Assembly: GCA_964444865.1 (NCBI GenBank)
Contig: CAYUJE010000215.1
Coordinates: 1-11,747 of the forward strand
Length of the DNA: 11,747 bases
Direction of reading: 5' to 3'
DNA from: SXOA01 sp964444865
GTDB lineage: Bacteria > Planctomycetota > Planctomycetia > Pirellulales > Pirellulaceae
Positions 1 to 7,006 of the stretch are shown here, one piece after another. The notes beneath the pieces were generated by a model. It was not told the DNA's origin, searched no databases, and saw only the letters and a list, made by a program, of their open reading frames with translations. Within the stretch, counting starts at the first letter, position 1; each line of letters opens with the position of its first letter. Position numbers and translations under genes: made by a program.

Positions 1-368
1 TACTTGGCCGACGGGTCCGGGTGCATGATCCCGAACAGGACCCCCGCGGGGTCTTTGCCGTAGGCCACGTAGCCCACGCCGGGAATGGCCATTTTGGGAA
101 CGACGATTTCTCCCCCGGCCGCGACGATCTTCGCGACGTAGTCGTCGACGCTGGAAACCTGGATGGTATTCACCGTGCGGGAGTCGGCATCGGGGGAACG
201 CATCATCCCCCCATCGATTCCCGGCGAGCCCGGCTGGTGAGATTTTGCCAGCCAATATTCGTGCGGGCCTCCCCACGCGTTGAGTTCCCAGCCCATGACG
301 GTGCGGAAGAATTCCAGGCTCTTTTCCAGGTTGGGAGAATGGAGTTCAAAGTGGATGACGGGATTCAT
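1..368 (-). CDS. VOC-fold (glyoxalase/bleomycin-resistance-like) protein, cut by the window edge
   Basis: The minus strand from the ATG at 368 encodes at least 122 residues beginning MNPVIHFELHSPNLEKSLEF, a classic opening of a vicinal-oxygen-chelate domain: a beta strand followed by a helix with the xxxLEKSLEFFRTVMGWE pattern. The second half (VNTIQVSSVDDYVAKIVAAG, then GVGYVAYGKDPAGVLFGIM) is the second beta-alpha-beta-beta-beta unit. An AAGGA ribosome-binding site sits 7 nt before the start. The gene begins 25 bp after the zinc-ribbon gene ends, so the two are probably co-transcribed. The last two visible bases read TA, so the next codon may be a stop; 122 residues is about full length for this family. 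The C-terminal ligand Glu of true glyoxalase I is not obvious, so I would not assign a substrate. It is probably a cytoplasmic enzyme or small-molecule-binding protein of unknown specificity. Confidence 0.85.
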   Translation of the reverse strand, partial: MNPVIHFELHSPNLEKSLEFFRTVMGWELNAWGGPHEYWLAKSHQPGSPGIDGGMMRSPDADSRTVNTIQVSSVDDYVAKIVAAGGEIVVPKMAIPGVGYVAYGKDPAGVLFGIMHPDPSAK

Positions 369-393
369 GGGGATTTCCTTGGGCTGAAAAGCC

Positions 394-798
394 TCAGAGA
401 CGGACTGCACGTGTGGTTCGCATTCCCAGAGTTCCGATGAGTATGCAAAAGCCGACGAAGACAATAAATGCCGCTCCACCGCTGGTGGCGAGGAGCAATC
501 CTTCATTTCCCTGAGGATTCGCGGAAAGCGACACGATGCAGGTGACGAAGAAGGCGATGCACGCGGCGGGAACCATCGCGACGGCGGCCAGCACCAGCCC
601 GACAATCGCCCACGGGTTGATCCGGTAATAAACTCGCGGCTGTGGCGGAGCCTGCTCGGAAAACGGGCTGGCGGGAACTGCTTGGACCGCAGCTCCCTCC
701 CATCCCAGCAAACGATAGCACATCCAGCACTGTTTGACGCCGCTTTTGACGGGAGCGCCGCATTCGGGGCAATGGGGAAGGGTGGCCGTGGACGCCAT
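394..798 (-). CDS. Small zinc-ribbon membrane protein, function unknown
   Basis: This 134-residue protein has an N-terminal zinc ribbon with two CxxC knuckles (C10/C13 and C24/C27, in HCPEC and QCWMC). A Pro/Gln-rich linker (about 35-58) follows, then two hydrophobic segments at about 63-91 and 103-124 that should cross the membrane. The ribbon therefore lies on one side of the membrane, probably the cytoplasm. The ATG at 798 is preceded by AGGAGA at good spacing (AAAAGGAGACCTTGT before ATG), which fixes the start. It heads a probable two-gene unit with the VOC protein and is divergent from the tRNA methyltransferase, with 63 bp between the starts. I do not recognise a named family. Zinc-ribbon plus two-helix proteins of this size are common in planctomycetes and mostly uncharacterised. 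Confidence 0.8.
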   Translation of the reverse strand: MASTATLPHCPECGAPVKSGVKQCWMCYRLLGWEGAAVQAVPASPFSEQAPPQPRVYYRINPWAIVGLVLAAVAMVPAACIAFFVTCIVSLSANPQGNEGLLLATSGGAAFIVFVGFCILIGTLGMRTTRAVRL

Positions 799-861
799 AC
801 AAGGTCTCCTTTTCGCATCGCTATTGTTGACGACGCCGGACCGTCACGCTATCCCCAAAGG

Positions 862-1356
862 ATGCCCACCCCGCCGAAATACGATCCCATCCTGCACGTC
901 GTCCTGCATCAGCCAGAAATCCCCCCCAACACCGGCAACGTAGCGAGAAGCTGTGTTGCCATCGGGGCCAAGCTGTGGCTGGTGAAGCCGCTGGGGTTTG
1001 AGATTACGGAGAAGCGATTGCGGCGGGCGGGGCTGGATTATTGGCCCCATCTGGAATGGGAAGTCGTGGAGAACTGGCAGGAACTGACGCAGCGGCTGGA
1101 AGACGTCTTTGCCCGTGGGAGGGCCTGGTTCTTCACCAAAAAGGCAACCTTTTCCTATACCGGCATCGAGTACCAACAGGGAGACGCCCTCATCTTCGGC
1201 TGCGAGACCCGCGGCTTGCCGGAAGAGATTCTGGCGGCACATCCCGCGCAGACGCTGCGAATCCCCATTCGGCCCCAGGTGCGGAGCCTGAATCTATCCA
1301 ATGCGGCAGCGGTGGCCATGTATGAGGCGGTGCGGCAGATTGAGATAACAAAATAG
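862..1356 (+). CDS. trmL: tRNA (cytidine/uridine-34) 2'-O-methyltransferase, TrmL type (SPOUT family)
   Basis: TrmL methylates the ribose 2'-OH of the wobble nucleotide of certain tRNA-Leu species, using S-adenosylmethionine. The 164-residue product shows the SPOUT signatures in order: PEIPPNTGNVARSCVAIGA near residues 18-36, LVKPLGFEITEKRLRRAGLDYW near 40-61, the cofactor-knot loop ALIFGCETRGLPEEIL in the middle, and the C-terminal knot IPIRPQVRSLNLSNAAAVAM. Length matches the minimal, single-domain TrmL (about 155-165 residues). The frame stays open upstream to 682, but that part is antisense to the zinc-ribbon gene. The ATG at 862 is chosen because the family starts just before the LHVVLHQPEIPPNTGN strand; AAAGG lies immediately before it, closer than ideal. 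The stop codon abuts the left arm of the inverted-repeat cassette at 1356-1479. A broader SpoU-type rRNA/tRNA ribose methyltransferase cannot be excluded, but the small size and motifs favour TrmL. Confidence 0.9.
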   Translation: MPTPPKYDPILHVVLHQPEIPPNTGNVARSCVAIGAKLWLVKPLGFEITEKRLRRAGLDYWPHLEWEVVENWQELTQRLEDVFARGRAWFFTKKATFSYTGIEYQQGDALIFGCETRGLPEEILAAHPAQTLRIPIRPQVRSLNLSNAAAVAMYEAVRQIEITK

Positions 1357-1479
1357 AAATCTCAAATCTCAAACAAATGGGAAGATAGAATTGAGAAAAT
1401 AGAAACAGAGAATTGCACTGAGCATCTCGTTTCATATTTCATCATTCGCTATTCTAATTTGTTTGAGATTTGAGATTTC
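1356..1479. repeat. Inverted-repeat cassette A made of degenerate 7-bp units
   Basis: A perfect 23-bp inverted repeat (1356-1378 against 1457-1479; core AAATCTCAAATCTCAAAC) flanks a 78-bp AT-rich middle. The arm itself is a tandem heptamer (AAATCTC twice, then AAAC). The 7-bp rhythm continues inward as TGGGAAG, ATAGAAT, TGAGAAA, ATAGAAA, CAGAGAA, and the right half shows a similar rhythm in the opposite orientation. The left arm begins on the last base of the trmL stop codon. The right arm ends 33 bp before the M24 start. A similar cassette lies at 2739-2852. The RNA would fold into a long hairpin; whether it acts as a terminator, processing site or mobile remnant cannot be told from the sequence. 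Confidence 0.85.
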
Positions 1480-1512
1480 CGATTTCATTTCTTCCTTAAC
1501 ACCCACTCCCTC

Positions 1513-2700
1513 ATGTTCAACCTCTCCGCCATTCAGTCCGCTCTCCGCGATCTTCACCTTGATGCCTGGCTCCTCTACGACTTTCGCGGCAGCAACGTGC
1601 TCGCGCGGCGGGTGCTGGATTTTCCGGAGGGTCCGGCGGGGTCGCGGAGATGGTTTTATTGCATTCCGGCCAGCGGCGAGCCGAGGAAGCTGGTGCACCG
1701 GATTGAAAGCGGGGCACTCGACCATCTGCCGGGAGAGAAGACCGTTTATCTCCGCTGGCAGGAGTTAGAAGAAGGAGTGCAGAAGCTGCTCGGGAAGTCC
1801 CAGAATGTGGCGATGGAGCATTCCCCGCGCAACGGCAATCCCTACGTCAGCCGCGTGGATGCGGGGGTGATTGAGCTGGTCCGCTGGTTTGGGGCGAACA
1901 TCGTCTCTTCCGGCGATTTGATCCAGATGTTCGAAGCGACCTGGGACGACGAGCAGTGGCAGATGCACCTGGAAGCGGCCCGCCACACCGACTCTGCATA
2001 CGCCGTCGCCTGGCAATTCATCGCCGAGAGAATCCGCTCCGCCGGTTCGGTGCGTGAAAGCGAAGTGCAGGGGGTCATCATGGCCCATTTTGAAAAGCAC
2101 GGCCTGACGACGTACCATGAGCCGATTGTGGGCGTGAACGAACACAGCGGCGACCCGCACTATGAAACAACCCCCGCGACCGACACCGCGATGAAGGCAG
2201 GGGATTTTGTGCTCATTGATCTGTGGGCAAAGCTCGCGAAACCGCGAGCGGTTTATAGCGATCTCACTCGGGTCGGGTTCATTGGAAAATCCGTTCCCGA
2301 GAAATACGAAAAGGTTTTTCAGATTGTCGCTGCCGCCCGCGATGCGGCAATTGCCAAGGTCAAATCGGCGTTTGCCTCCGGCACGCCGCTCCGCGGTTGG
2401 GAGGTGGATCAGGCGGCGCGCGATGTGATCCAGGAAGCAGGTTACGGCGAGCAATTCTGCCACCGGACCGGCCACAACATTGGCCAGGAAACCCACGGTA
2501 ATGGGGCGAATATGGACAACCTGGAGACCCGCGAAGAGCGGCTCGTGCTGCCGCGGACCTGCTTCTCCATCGAGCCCGGTATTTATCTGCCGGAATTTGG
2601 CGTCCGGAGCGAGGTGGACGTGTTCATCGGTCCCGACCGGACGGTACATGTCACGGGGGGAGAGTTGCAGACCGAGGTGGTGAGGATTGTTCCTCAGTAG
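1513..2700 (+). CDS. M24 family metallopeptidase (Xaa-Pro aminopeptidase-like)
   Basis: The 395-residue protein has the two-domain layout of M24B enzymes: an N-terminal creatinase-like domain (about 1-145) and a C-terminal pita-bread metallopeptidase domain (about 150-390). The five expected dinuclear metal ligands are present: D236 (LIDLW), D250 (YSDLTR), H321 (RTGHNIG), E354 (SIEPGIY) and E367 (RSEVDV). The accessory histidines H317 and H328 are also present. The D-to-D spacing is 14 residues rather than the 11 of E. coli PepP, so the loop DLWAKLAKPRAVYSD is three residues longer. Probable role: removing N-terminal residues ahead of proline from peptides in the cytoplasm; no signal peptide is seen. 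Creatinase or prolidase specificity cannot be ruled out. The ATG at 1513 has no clear ribosome-binding site (ACACCCACTCCCTC precedes it), but the protein begins naturally there. It is bracketed by the two inverted-repeat cassettes and converges on the Gfo/Idh/MocA gene. Confidence 0.9.
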   Translation: MFNLSAIQSALRDLHLDAWLLYDFRGSNVLARRVLDFPEGPAGSRRWFYCIPASGEPRKLVHRIESGALDHLPGEKTVYLRWQELEEGVQKLLGKSQNVAMEHSPRNGNPYVSRVDAGVIELVRWFGANIVSSGDLIQMFEATWDDEQWQMHLEAARHTDSAYAVAWQFIAERIRSAGSVRESEVQGVIMAHFEKHGLTTYHEPIVGVNEHSGDPHYETTPATDTAMKAGDFVLIDLWAKLAKPRAVYSDLTRVGFIGKSVPEKYEKVFQIVAAARDAAIAKVKSAFASGTPLRGWEVDQAARDVIQEAGYGEQFCHRTGHNIGQETHGNGANMDNLETREERLVLPRTCFSIEPGIYLPEFGVRSEVDVFIGPDRTVHVTGGELQTEVVRIVPQ

Positions 2701-2738
2701 CCTGTACACTCCGTCTGCAGGCGGCGGACAGAAATGGG

Positions 2739-2852
2739 AAATCTCAAATCTCAAACAATACTGAATCCGGAAAACTCAAATCAGGAAACAGAGAGCTTCC
2801 CATTTAGATATTCCCGATTCCCAAATTTGGATTTGTTTGAGATTTGAGATTT
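2739..2852. repeat. Inverted-repeat cassette B, sister of cassette A, between convergent genes
   Basis: A perfect 20-bp inverted repeat (2739-2758 against 2833-2852) uses the same arm sequence as cassette A, AAATCTCAAATCTCAAACAA. The 74-bp interior again has a loose 7-bp rhythm (AATACTG, AATCCGG, AAAACTC, AAATCAG, GAAACAG). It shares AAACAGAGA with cassette A in direct orientation and AAATGGGAAG in inverted orientation, so the interiors are related but rearranged. The element fills the space between the M24 stop (2700) and the oxidoreductase stop (2866). The right arm is followed directly by G and eight T on the plus strand, so a terminator role for the peptidase transcript is plausible. Confidence 0.85.
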
Positions 2853-2865
2853 GTTTTTTTTAGAA

Positions 2866-4332
2866 CTACACCGCATCCGCTCCCGGCACCACGTACGGGG
2901 CGCGGTACTGCCGGGTCAGCATGGGGTTGGCGGTTTCCTTTTGCTCGCCGGTGAACTGCTCGCTCTTGGGATCGAACGCCAGGATGGGGCCGACCTGGAG
3001 CTGAATATCGGCCGCGTCCAGCTTGTTGTCCTTGAGGTGAGCCATCGTCCGTTCGAATGTCTCCTTGGCATTGTCCCTGGACTTCGACTTCTCAATGACA
3101 TTCCAGGCATCGCCGGCGGCGACTTTTGTTCCGAGCCGATAGGAAACATTTCCCAGGTGGCAGAGGGCGCTCGACAGGTGTCCTTCCAGAATGTCCGCGT
3201 TCAGGTCCGTATGCTTGCGGCTGCGGACGGCGGAGAGGAAGTTGGCAAAGTGGTCGGCATCACCCTTGAAGGACTGTATCTCCTTGCCGTCTAGGTCGAA
3301 GGCGGTGCCCGAATCGTAGCTCGACATTACGACATACCCTTCGGTCCCTTCAAAGATGACTCCCACGCCCGCACCTTTATAATTGGGCGTCGGCAGGCCG
3401 CGGACTTCGAAGACCAGCGACTTATTGCCGTAGTCATGGACGATGACCTGCGTGTTAGCGGTCTCTCCGGCATCTTCATAGCCGAGTCGTCCGCCGTAGC
3501 TGAAAACCGACTTGCTCAGTTCATCCACGCCCAGGCCCCAACGGGCGATGTCCATCTGGTGGATTCCCTGGTTTCCCAGATCGCCGTTGCCAAAATCCCA
3601 CTGCCAGTGCCAGTCGTAATGGAACTTGGGACGGGTGAGCGGCCCCTTGGGAGCCGGACCGCACCACAGGTCGTAGTCGACGCCGGCGGGAACATCGTAA
3701 ACGCCCCTCGCCCCAATCGAGGGTCGGCGTTTGTAGCACAGGCCGCGGGCGACCTTGAGTTCGCCAATCTTGCCGGCTTTGACGAAGTCGACGGCGGCTT
3801 TCATGCCGGGATTGCTGCGGCACTGCGTGCCGGTTTGGCAGATTTTGCCGTGCTTGCGGGCAATCTGCACCGCGCGACGGCCTTCGCTCACATTGTGGCT
3901 GACGGGTTTTTCGACATACACATCCTTGCCCGCCTGCATGGCCCAGATGGCGGCCAGGGAATGCCAATGGTTCGGCGTGGCGATGCTGATAATATCCACC
4001 GTTTTGTCGTCGAGGACACGACGGATATCCGGCTCCCAATTGGGGACGATGTCCTGCCGTTTGCCGATTTCGATCGTCCGTTTGCCGCCGATTTCCCGAT
4101 CGACATCGCAGATGTGGGTAATCACCGTATCCTTGCGGCCGGCGAAGGCACCGATATGGCTGCCGCCGCGGCCATTGACCCCCATCACGCAGACCTTCAG
4201 CCGGTCATTGGGGCTTTTGCTCTGCGGCGGTTCGTCATCGGCAAACAAATTGGGAGCCGAATTAGCCGCCACGGCAGCGGCGGTGGCGAGCATGGAATCC
4301 TGCAGGAAGTGACGGCGGCTGCGATTTGACAT
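2866..4332 (-). CDS. Tat-exported Gfo/Idh/MocA family oxidoreductase
   Basis: This 488-residue protein is an NAD(P)-dependent dehydrogenase of the family that oxidises or isomerises sugars and cyclitols; the substrate here is unknown. Residues 1-31 form a twin-arginine signal (NRSRRHFLQ, a hydrophobic alanine-rich stretch, then NLFADDE), so the enzyme should be exported folded. The Rossmann loop GVNGRGG is at 51-57. The family EKP motif, whose Lys helps catalysis, is at 141-143 (VYVEKPVSHN). ISIATPNHWHSLAA (115-128) and WDFGNGDLGNQGIHQMDIAR (245-264) are strongly family-like. The frame is open upstream to 4545, but GGGAG lies 8 nt before the ATG at 4332 and the Tat motif follows at once, which fixes the start. 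Planctomycetes carry many such exported paralogs, often tied to use of complex sugars. It is transcribed alone: a tRNA with its own terminator lies upstream and the convergent M24 gene downstream. Confidence 0.92.
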   Translation of the reverse strand: MSNRSRRHFLQDSMLATAAAVAANSAPNLFADDEPPQSKSPNDRLKVCVMGVNGRGGSHIGAFAGRKDTVITHICDVDREIGGKRTIEIGKRQDIVPNWEPDIRRVLDDKTVDIISIATPNHWHSLAAIWAMQAGKDVYVEKPVSHNVSEGRRAVQIARKHGKICQTGTQCRSNPGMKAAVDFVKAGKIGELKVARGLCYKRRPSIGARGVYDVPAGVDYDLWCGPAPKGPLTRPKFHYDWHWQWDFGNGDLGNQGIHQMDIARWGLGVDELSKSVFSYGGRLGYEDAGETANTQVIVHDYGNKSLVFEVRGLPTPNYKGAGVGVIFEGTEGYVVMSSYDSGTAFDLDGKEIQSFKGDADHFANFLSAVRSRKHTDLNADILEGHLSSALCHLGNVSYRLGTKVAAGDAWNVIEKSKSRDNAKETFERTMAHLKDNKLDAADIQLQVGPILAFDPKSEQFTGEQKETANPMLTRQYRAPYVVPGADAV

Positions 4333-4471
4333 GAGATACTCCCGGAAATGCATGTGGAGGGGTCCAGGACTGGAGGAGGGATACGTTCGGTCCGCAAGTA
4401 GATATGGTAATCGAAAAAAAGGGGCCGGTGGGCCGGGGGAAGTGCAATCCGCTTTCGACCACAGAGCCACG

Positions 4472-4492
4472 AAAAAAGCCCCTTGCGGGGCC
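4472..4492 (-). terminator. Intrinsic terminator of the tRNA-Ala gene
   Basis: On the minus strand the sequence reads GCCCC-GCAA-GGGGC followed by six T: a 5-bp all-GC stem closed by a GNRA-like GCAA tetraloop and a U tract. It lies 18 bp past the tRNA 3' end and before the oxidoreductase gene, so it should stop the tRNA transcript from running into that gene. Confidence 0.85.
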
Positions 4493-4509
4493 AAGCAGTT
4501 AATGAAAAG

Positions 4510-4582
4510 TGGAGCGGAAGGGGATCGAACCCTCAACCTCCTCATTGCGAACGAGGTGCTCTCCCAATTGAGCTACCGCCCC
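4510..4582 (-). tRNA. tRNA-Ala (anticodon CGC)
   Basis: The minus strand folds into a full cloverleaf of 73 nt. The acceptor is GGGGCGG with CCGCTCC, followed by discriminator A. The D arm is GCTC/GAGC. The anticodon stem is CCTCG/TGAGG around the loop TTCGCAA, with CGC at positions 34-36. The T arm is GAGGG-TTCGATC-CCCTT. The third acceptor pair is G3:U70, the alanine identity element, which agrees with the anticodon reading GCG codons. No CCA is encoded (the next bases are CTTTT), so CCA must be added after transcription. A promoter and a terminator flank it, so it forms its own unit. Confidence 0.96.
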
Positions 4583-4599
4583 TTTTCTGGGCTAGGTCC

Positions 4600-4628
4600 A
4601 TCATATCATCGCTTTCAGGAACCGTGAA
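4600..4628 (-). promoter_or_regulatory. Predicted sigma70-type promoter of tRNA-Ala
   Basis: On the minus strand TTCACG (-35, four of six matches to consensus) and TATGAT (-10, five of six) are separated by exactly 17 bp. The -10 box ends 17 bp before the tRNA 5' end, leaving a leader of about 10 nt. The position also falls just past the end of the kinase gene, consistent with an independent tRNA unit. Confidence 0.6.
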
Positions 4629-4680
4629 GTGCTGTCCTTGCCAGCCGGATTTAGGACCTCTGGCCCTCGATTTTGACGGC

Positions 4681-6120
4681 TCAAATCCCTGCCGGCGAAC
4701 CCAAGAGAACCGGGGCCAGGGGCAAAGTGATGGTGAAGGTGGTACCTTGGCCCGGCACGCTGGCCACTTCGATGGTGCCGGCATGGGCGTCGATAATGGC
4801 CCGGCAGATGGAAAGCCCCAGGCCGCTGCCGCCGGCTCCTTCGCGGGTGCGGGCTCTGTCCACTCGGTAGAACCGCTCGAAGATGAGGGGCAAGTGCTCG
4901 ACGGACATGCCAGGACCGTTGTCACTGATCCGAATGCGCGCTTCCCTGCGATCGTCGTCCCTCTCCAGTTCCACAAGAATCTCGCCCGCGGTTGGCATGT
5001 CTCCGTTAGACTGAGCCGGACCAAACCCATAACGCTGCGAAGTGAATTTGATGGCGTTATCCAGCAGATTGTTCATGACCTGGCGCAAGCTGTTGCGATT
5101 GCCGGCGACCGCCACCGCGGGGAAGGGAGAGGCCCGCAACCGCAGTCCCTTGAATTCGGCCACGCCGCGAAACATCTCCACGCCGTTTTCCAGCAGCTTG
5201 TCTAGCGCCACGCGATCCGCATACAGCTTGAGTCGGTCTGCATCCGATTCCGCCAGCAACAGCAGTTGATTCACCAGCAGTTCCAGGGAGCTGCATTCGT
5301 CAATCACTTCCCCCAGCAGTTCCTGGTACTCATGCACCGAACGATCCCCGGCCAGAGCTACTTCCACGCTACTGCGAATGGCGGCCAGGGGAGTGCGCAG
5401 TTCGTGCGCCGCATTTGCCAGGAAATCGTGTTTCTGCCCCAAGTAATCGCCGATTCGATCCAGCAAGTGATTGACTGTCTTGGCCAGGGCATCCAGTTCG
5501 TCTCCGGTCCCCCGAATCTCCAACCGCTCGTGCAATTGCGAAGGATGCAGCTTTTCGGTGGTGGCAATCATTTGCGCTAACGGCTGAGTCGCTCGACCCG
5601 CCAGCAAGTAGCCCCCCAGCGGGGCGACGAGCAGAACGCCCATCATCACAGCGATCACCAGTTCATCAATGCGTGTCATGTACAGATTGATGGAGTCTTG
5701 CGACGAGCCCACAATCACACTGCTCGCCTTCGCGCCGCCATTCGTCAGCGTCAAGCGACGGATGCGGTATCCCTGGCGAGAAGCGGCTTCGCTTCTTATC
5801 GAGTCGAGGTCCGAAACGTCCGGCGTGCTGGCGCTGGACCAGGTGGGGCTGCCGTTCTTATCAAGGAACCGCACAAACCAGCCGTGAAATTTATGCCCTC
5901 GCGATTTGCGGTCCAGTTCCTCTTGCAAAATCTTCCAATTGACTCGGCTCTGCTCCTGAAAGCCAAGCGATATTTCTTGCAGGTCTTCGCTAAGCACCTG
6001 GTCCAGCTCGCGCAGCAATGTGTAGCGCACCCCTTCGCGCACGCAGAGCAGAATCCCAATTCCCGTCAAAATGACCGCCAGCGCATTCCACAGCATCAGG
6101 CGAAAACGCAGCGTTCGCAT
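4681..6120 (-). CDS. Sensor histidine kinase (HAMP, HisKA, HATPase_c)
   Basis: The 479-residue protein has a membrane helix at about 11-27, an extracytoplasmic sensor region at about 28-152, a second membrane helix at about 153-174, and a HAMP linker at about 175-228 (GRATQPLAQM). The HisKA domain follows with phospho-acceptor H239 in NAAHELRTPLAAIRSSVEVA. The ATPase domain has the N box (NNLLDNAIKFT, 350-360), G1 (DNGPG, 400-404), F box (FERFYR) and G2 (GSGLGL, 431-436). All key catalytic residues are intact. The start is taken at the ATG at 6120 (MRTLRFRLMLWN), with AGGG five bases upstream and a 7-bp gap after the regulator stop. An in-frame ATG at 6147 would overlap the regulator by 20 bp and is possible. 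It should phosphorylate the response regulator encoded directly upstream. The sensor loop has no recognised domain, so the stimulus is unknown. Confidence 0.93.
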   Translation of the reverse strand: MRTLRFRLMLWNALAVILTGIGILLCVREGVRYTLLRELDQVLSEDLQEISLGFQEQSRVNWKILQEELDRKSRGHKFHGWFVRFLDKNGSPTWSSASTPDVSDLDSIRSEAASRQGYRIRRLTLTNGGAKASSVIVGSSQDSINLYMTRIDELVIAVMMGVLLVAPLGGYLLAGRATQPLAQMIATTEKLHPSQLHERLEIRGTGDELDALAKTVNHLLDRIGDYLGQKHDFLANAAHELRTPLAAIRSSVEVALAGDRSVHEYQELLGEVIDECSSLELLVNQLLLLAESDADRLKLYADRVALDKLLENGVEMFRGVAEFKGLRLRASPFPAVAVAGNRNSLRQVMNNLLDNAIKFTSQRYGFGPAQSNGDMPTAGEILVELERDDDRREARIRISDNGPGMSVEHLPLIFERFYRVDRARTREGAGGSGLGLSICRAIIDAHAGTIEVASVPGQGTTFTITLPLAPVLLGSPAGI

Positions 6121-6127
6121 GAATGCC

Positions 6128-6799
6128 CTAGGGTGCCCGGAGAACATATCCTCGACCCCGCACGGTTTGAATCAGCGGCTCATCGAAACCGCGATCAATT
6201 TTACCACGCAGGCGATTGATGTGTACCTCGACAACGTTGGTCACTCCTTCCCAATCCGATTCCCAAAGATGCTCGCAGAGCATCTTGCGGGTGACCACCT
6301 GGCCCGCAAAACGCATCAAGAATTCCAACAAGCTGAACTCGGTAGGGGTCAGGCTGAGCTCCGCATCTCCGCGAGAAACGTGGCGATTGGTCAAATCCAG
6401 CGCGAGCGGTCCCACCTTCAGCAGCGTGGAAGGGCGATCCCCCGTGCGACGAATAATCGCTTCCAGACGAGCAATCAGTTCCGGAAATGCGAACGGCTTG
6501 ACGAGGTAGTCATCCGCGCCCGCCTTCAAACCGCCGACCCGATCCTCGATGGAACTGAGGGCGGTGAGCATGAGCACGGGAGTTCGAATTCCCTGACCGC
6601 GAATGCTCTTCATGATCTCCATCCCAGACAAGTCCGGCAGCAAGAGATCCAGCACGATGGCGTCAAATCGCTGCGTCTGCGCTTCCGTCAGACCGCGTTG
6701 CCCGTTGCGAACCCATTCGCAAATGTGCCCTGCGTCCGTCAAGCCTCGCTGAATGGCTTTCCCCAGCACCTGATCGTCTTCAACAACTAGAAGTTCCAT
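6128..6799 (-). CDS. OmpR/PhoB-family response regulator
   Basis: The 223-residue protein has a receiver domain (1-115) with the acidic pair E7/D8/D9 (VVEDDQ), phospho-acceptor D51 (IVLDLLLPD), switch T79 (MLTA) and K101 (YLVKPF). A winged-helix DNA-binding domain follows (about 128-222), with LSLTPTEFSLLEFLM, VVEVHINRLRGKID and the ending TVRGRGYVLRAP typical of the family. The ATG at 6799 is chosen because MELLVVEDDQ is the natural beginning of a receiver. The frame opens further to a TTG at 6838, and neither site has a strong ribosome-binding sequence. It is the first gene of a two-gene operon with the kinase. It is divergent from the MFS transporter across 207 bp, so regulation of that transporter is possible but unproven. 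Confidence 0.93.
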   Translation of the reverse strand: MELLVVEDDQVLGKAIQRGLTDAGHICEWVRNGQRGLTEAQTQRFDAIVLDLLLPDLSGMEIMKSIRGQGIRTPVLMLTALSSIEDRVGGLKAGADDYLVKPFAFPELIARLEAIIRRTGDRPSTLLKVGPLALDLTNRHVSRGDAELSLTPTEFSLLEFLMRFAGQVVTRKMLCEHLWESDWEGVTNVVEVHINRLRGKIDRGFDEPLIQTVRGRGYVLRAP

Positions 6800-7006
6800 G
6801 GATTTCGCGGCTTGTGGCGTACCAAGTGGCAGTCGCAATAGGTTGATTGCTCTTCATCTACCATTCTGTAATTCAGGGACCGAGTGGAACAGTGCAAAGG
6901 GAACAAAGCTTGCAGAATCGTAATCGAAAGGGTCGCATTTGCCTGGGAAACCGCTACCTTGGAGCCATTCAGCCCGCGGATTTTGCTCTTCAGAAGGATC
7001 TATGCG

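Noticed and set aside
682..861. 60-residue N-terminal extension of the tRNA methyltransferase frame
   Set aside because: It is antisense to the well-supported zinc-ribbon gene and has no family-like sequence; TrmL proteins begin close to the ATG at 862.
1765..2754. Long minus-strand ORF of 329 residues opposite the M24 peptidase
   Set aside because: Antisense shadow; the plus-strand product has all five metal ligands and normal length.
1356..2852. M24 gene as cargo of a composite transposon with the two cassettes as ends
   Set aside because: The cassettes are each self-palindromic with different interiors, encode no transposase and show no target-site duplication; a paired-end mobile unit is not supported.
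3436..4329. Long plus-strand ORF of 297 residues opposite the oxidoreductase
   Set aside because: It is a shadow of the high-GC minus-strand gene, which has clear family motifs throughout.
4414..4434. Second terminator-like hairpin (GGCC-CACC-GGCC followed by CC and seven T on the minus strand)
   Set aside because: The stem is only 4 bp and lies in the leader of the oxidoreductase; the hairpin at 4472-4492 is much better.
4333..4545. 71-residue N-terminal extension of the Gfo/Idh/MocA gene
   Set aside because: It would run through the tRNA terminator and bury the Tat signal; the ATG at 4332 has a good ribosome-binding site and the twin-arginine motif follows directly.
6800..6858. 25-codon leader ORF starting MKSNQPIATA before the response regulator
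   Set aside because: It overlaps the regulator in another frame, has no family resemblance and only a weak ribosome-binding site; chance ORF.
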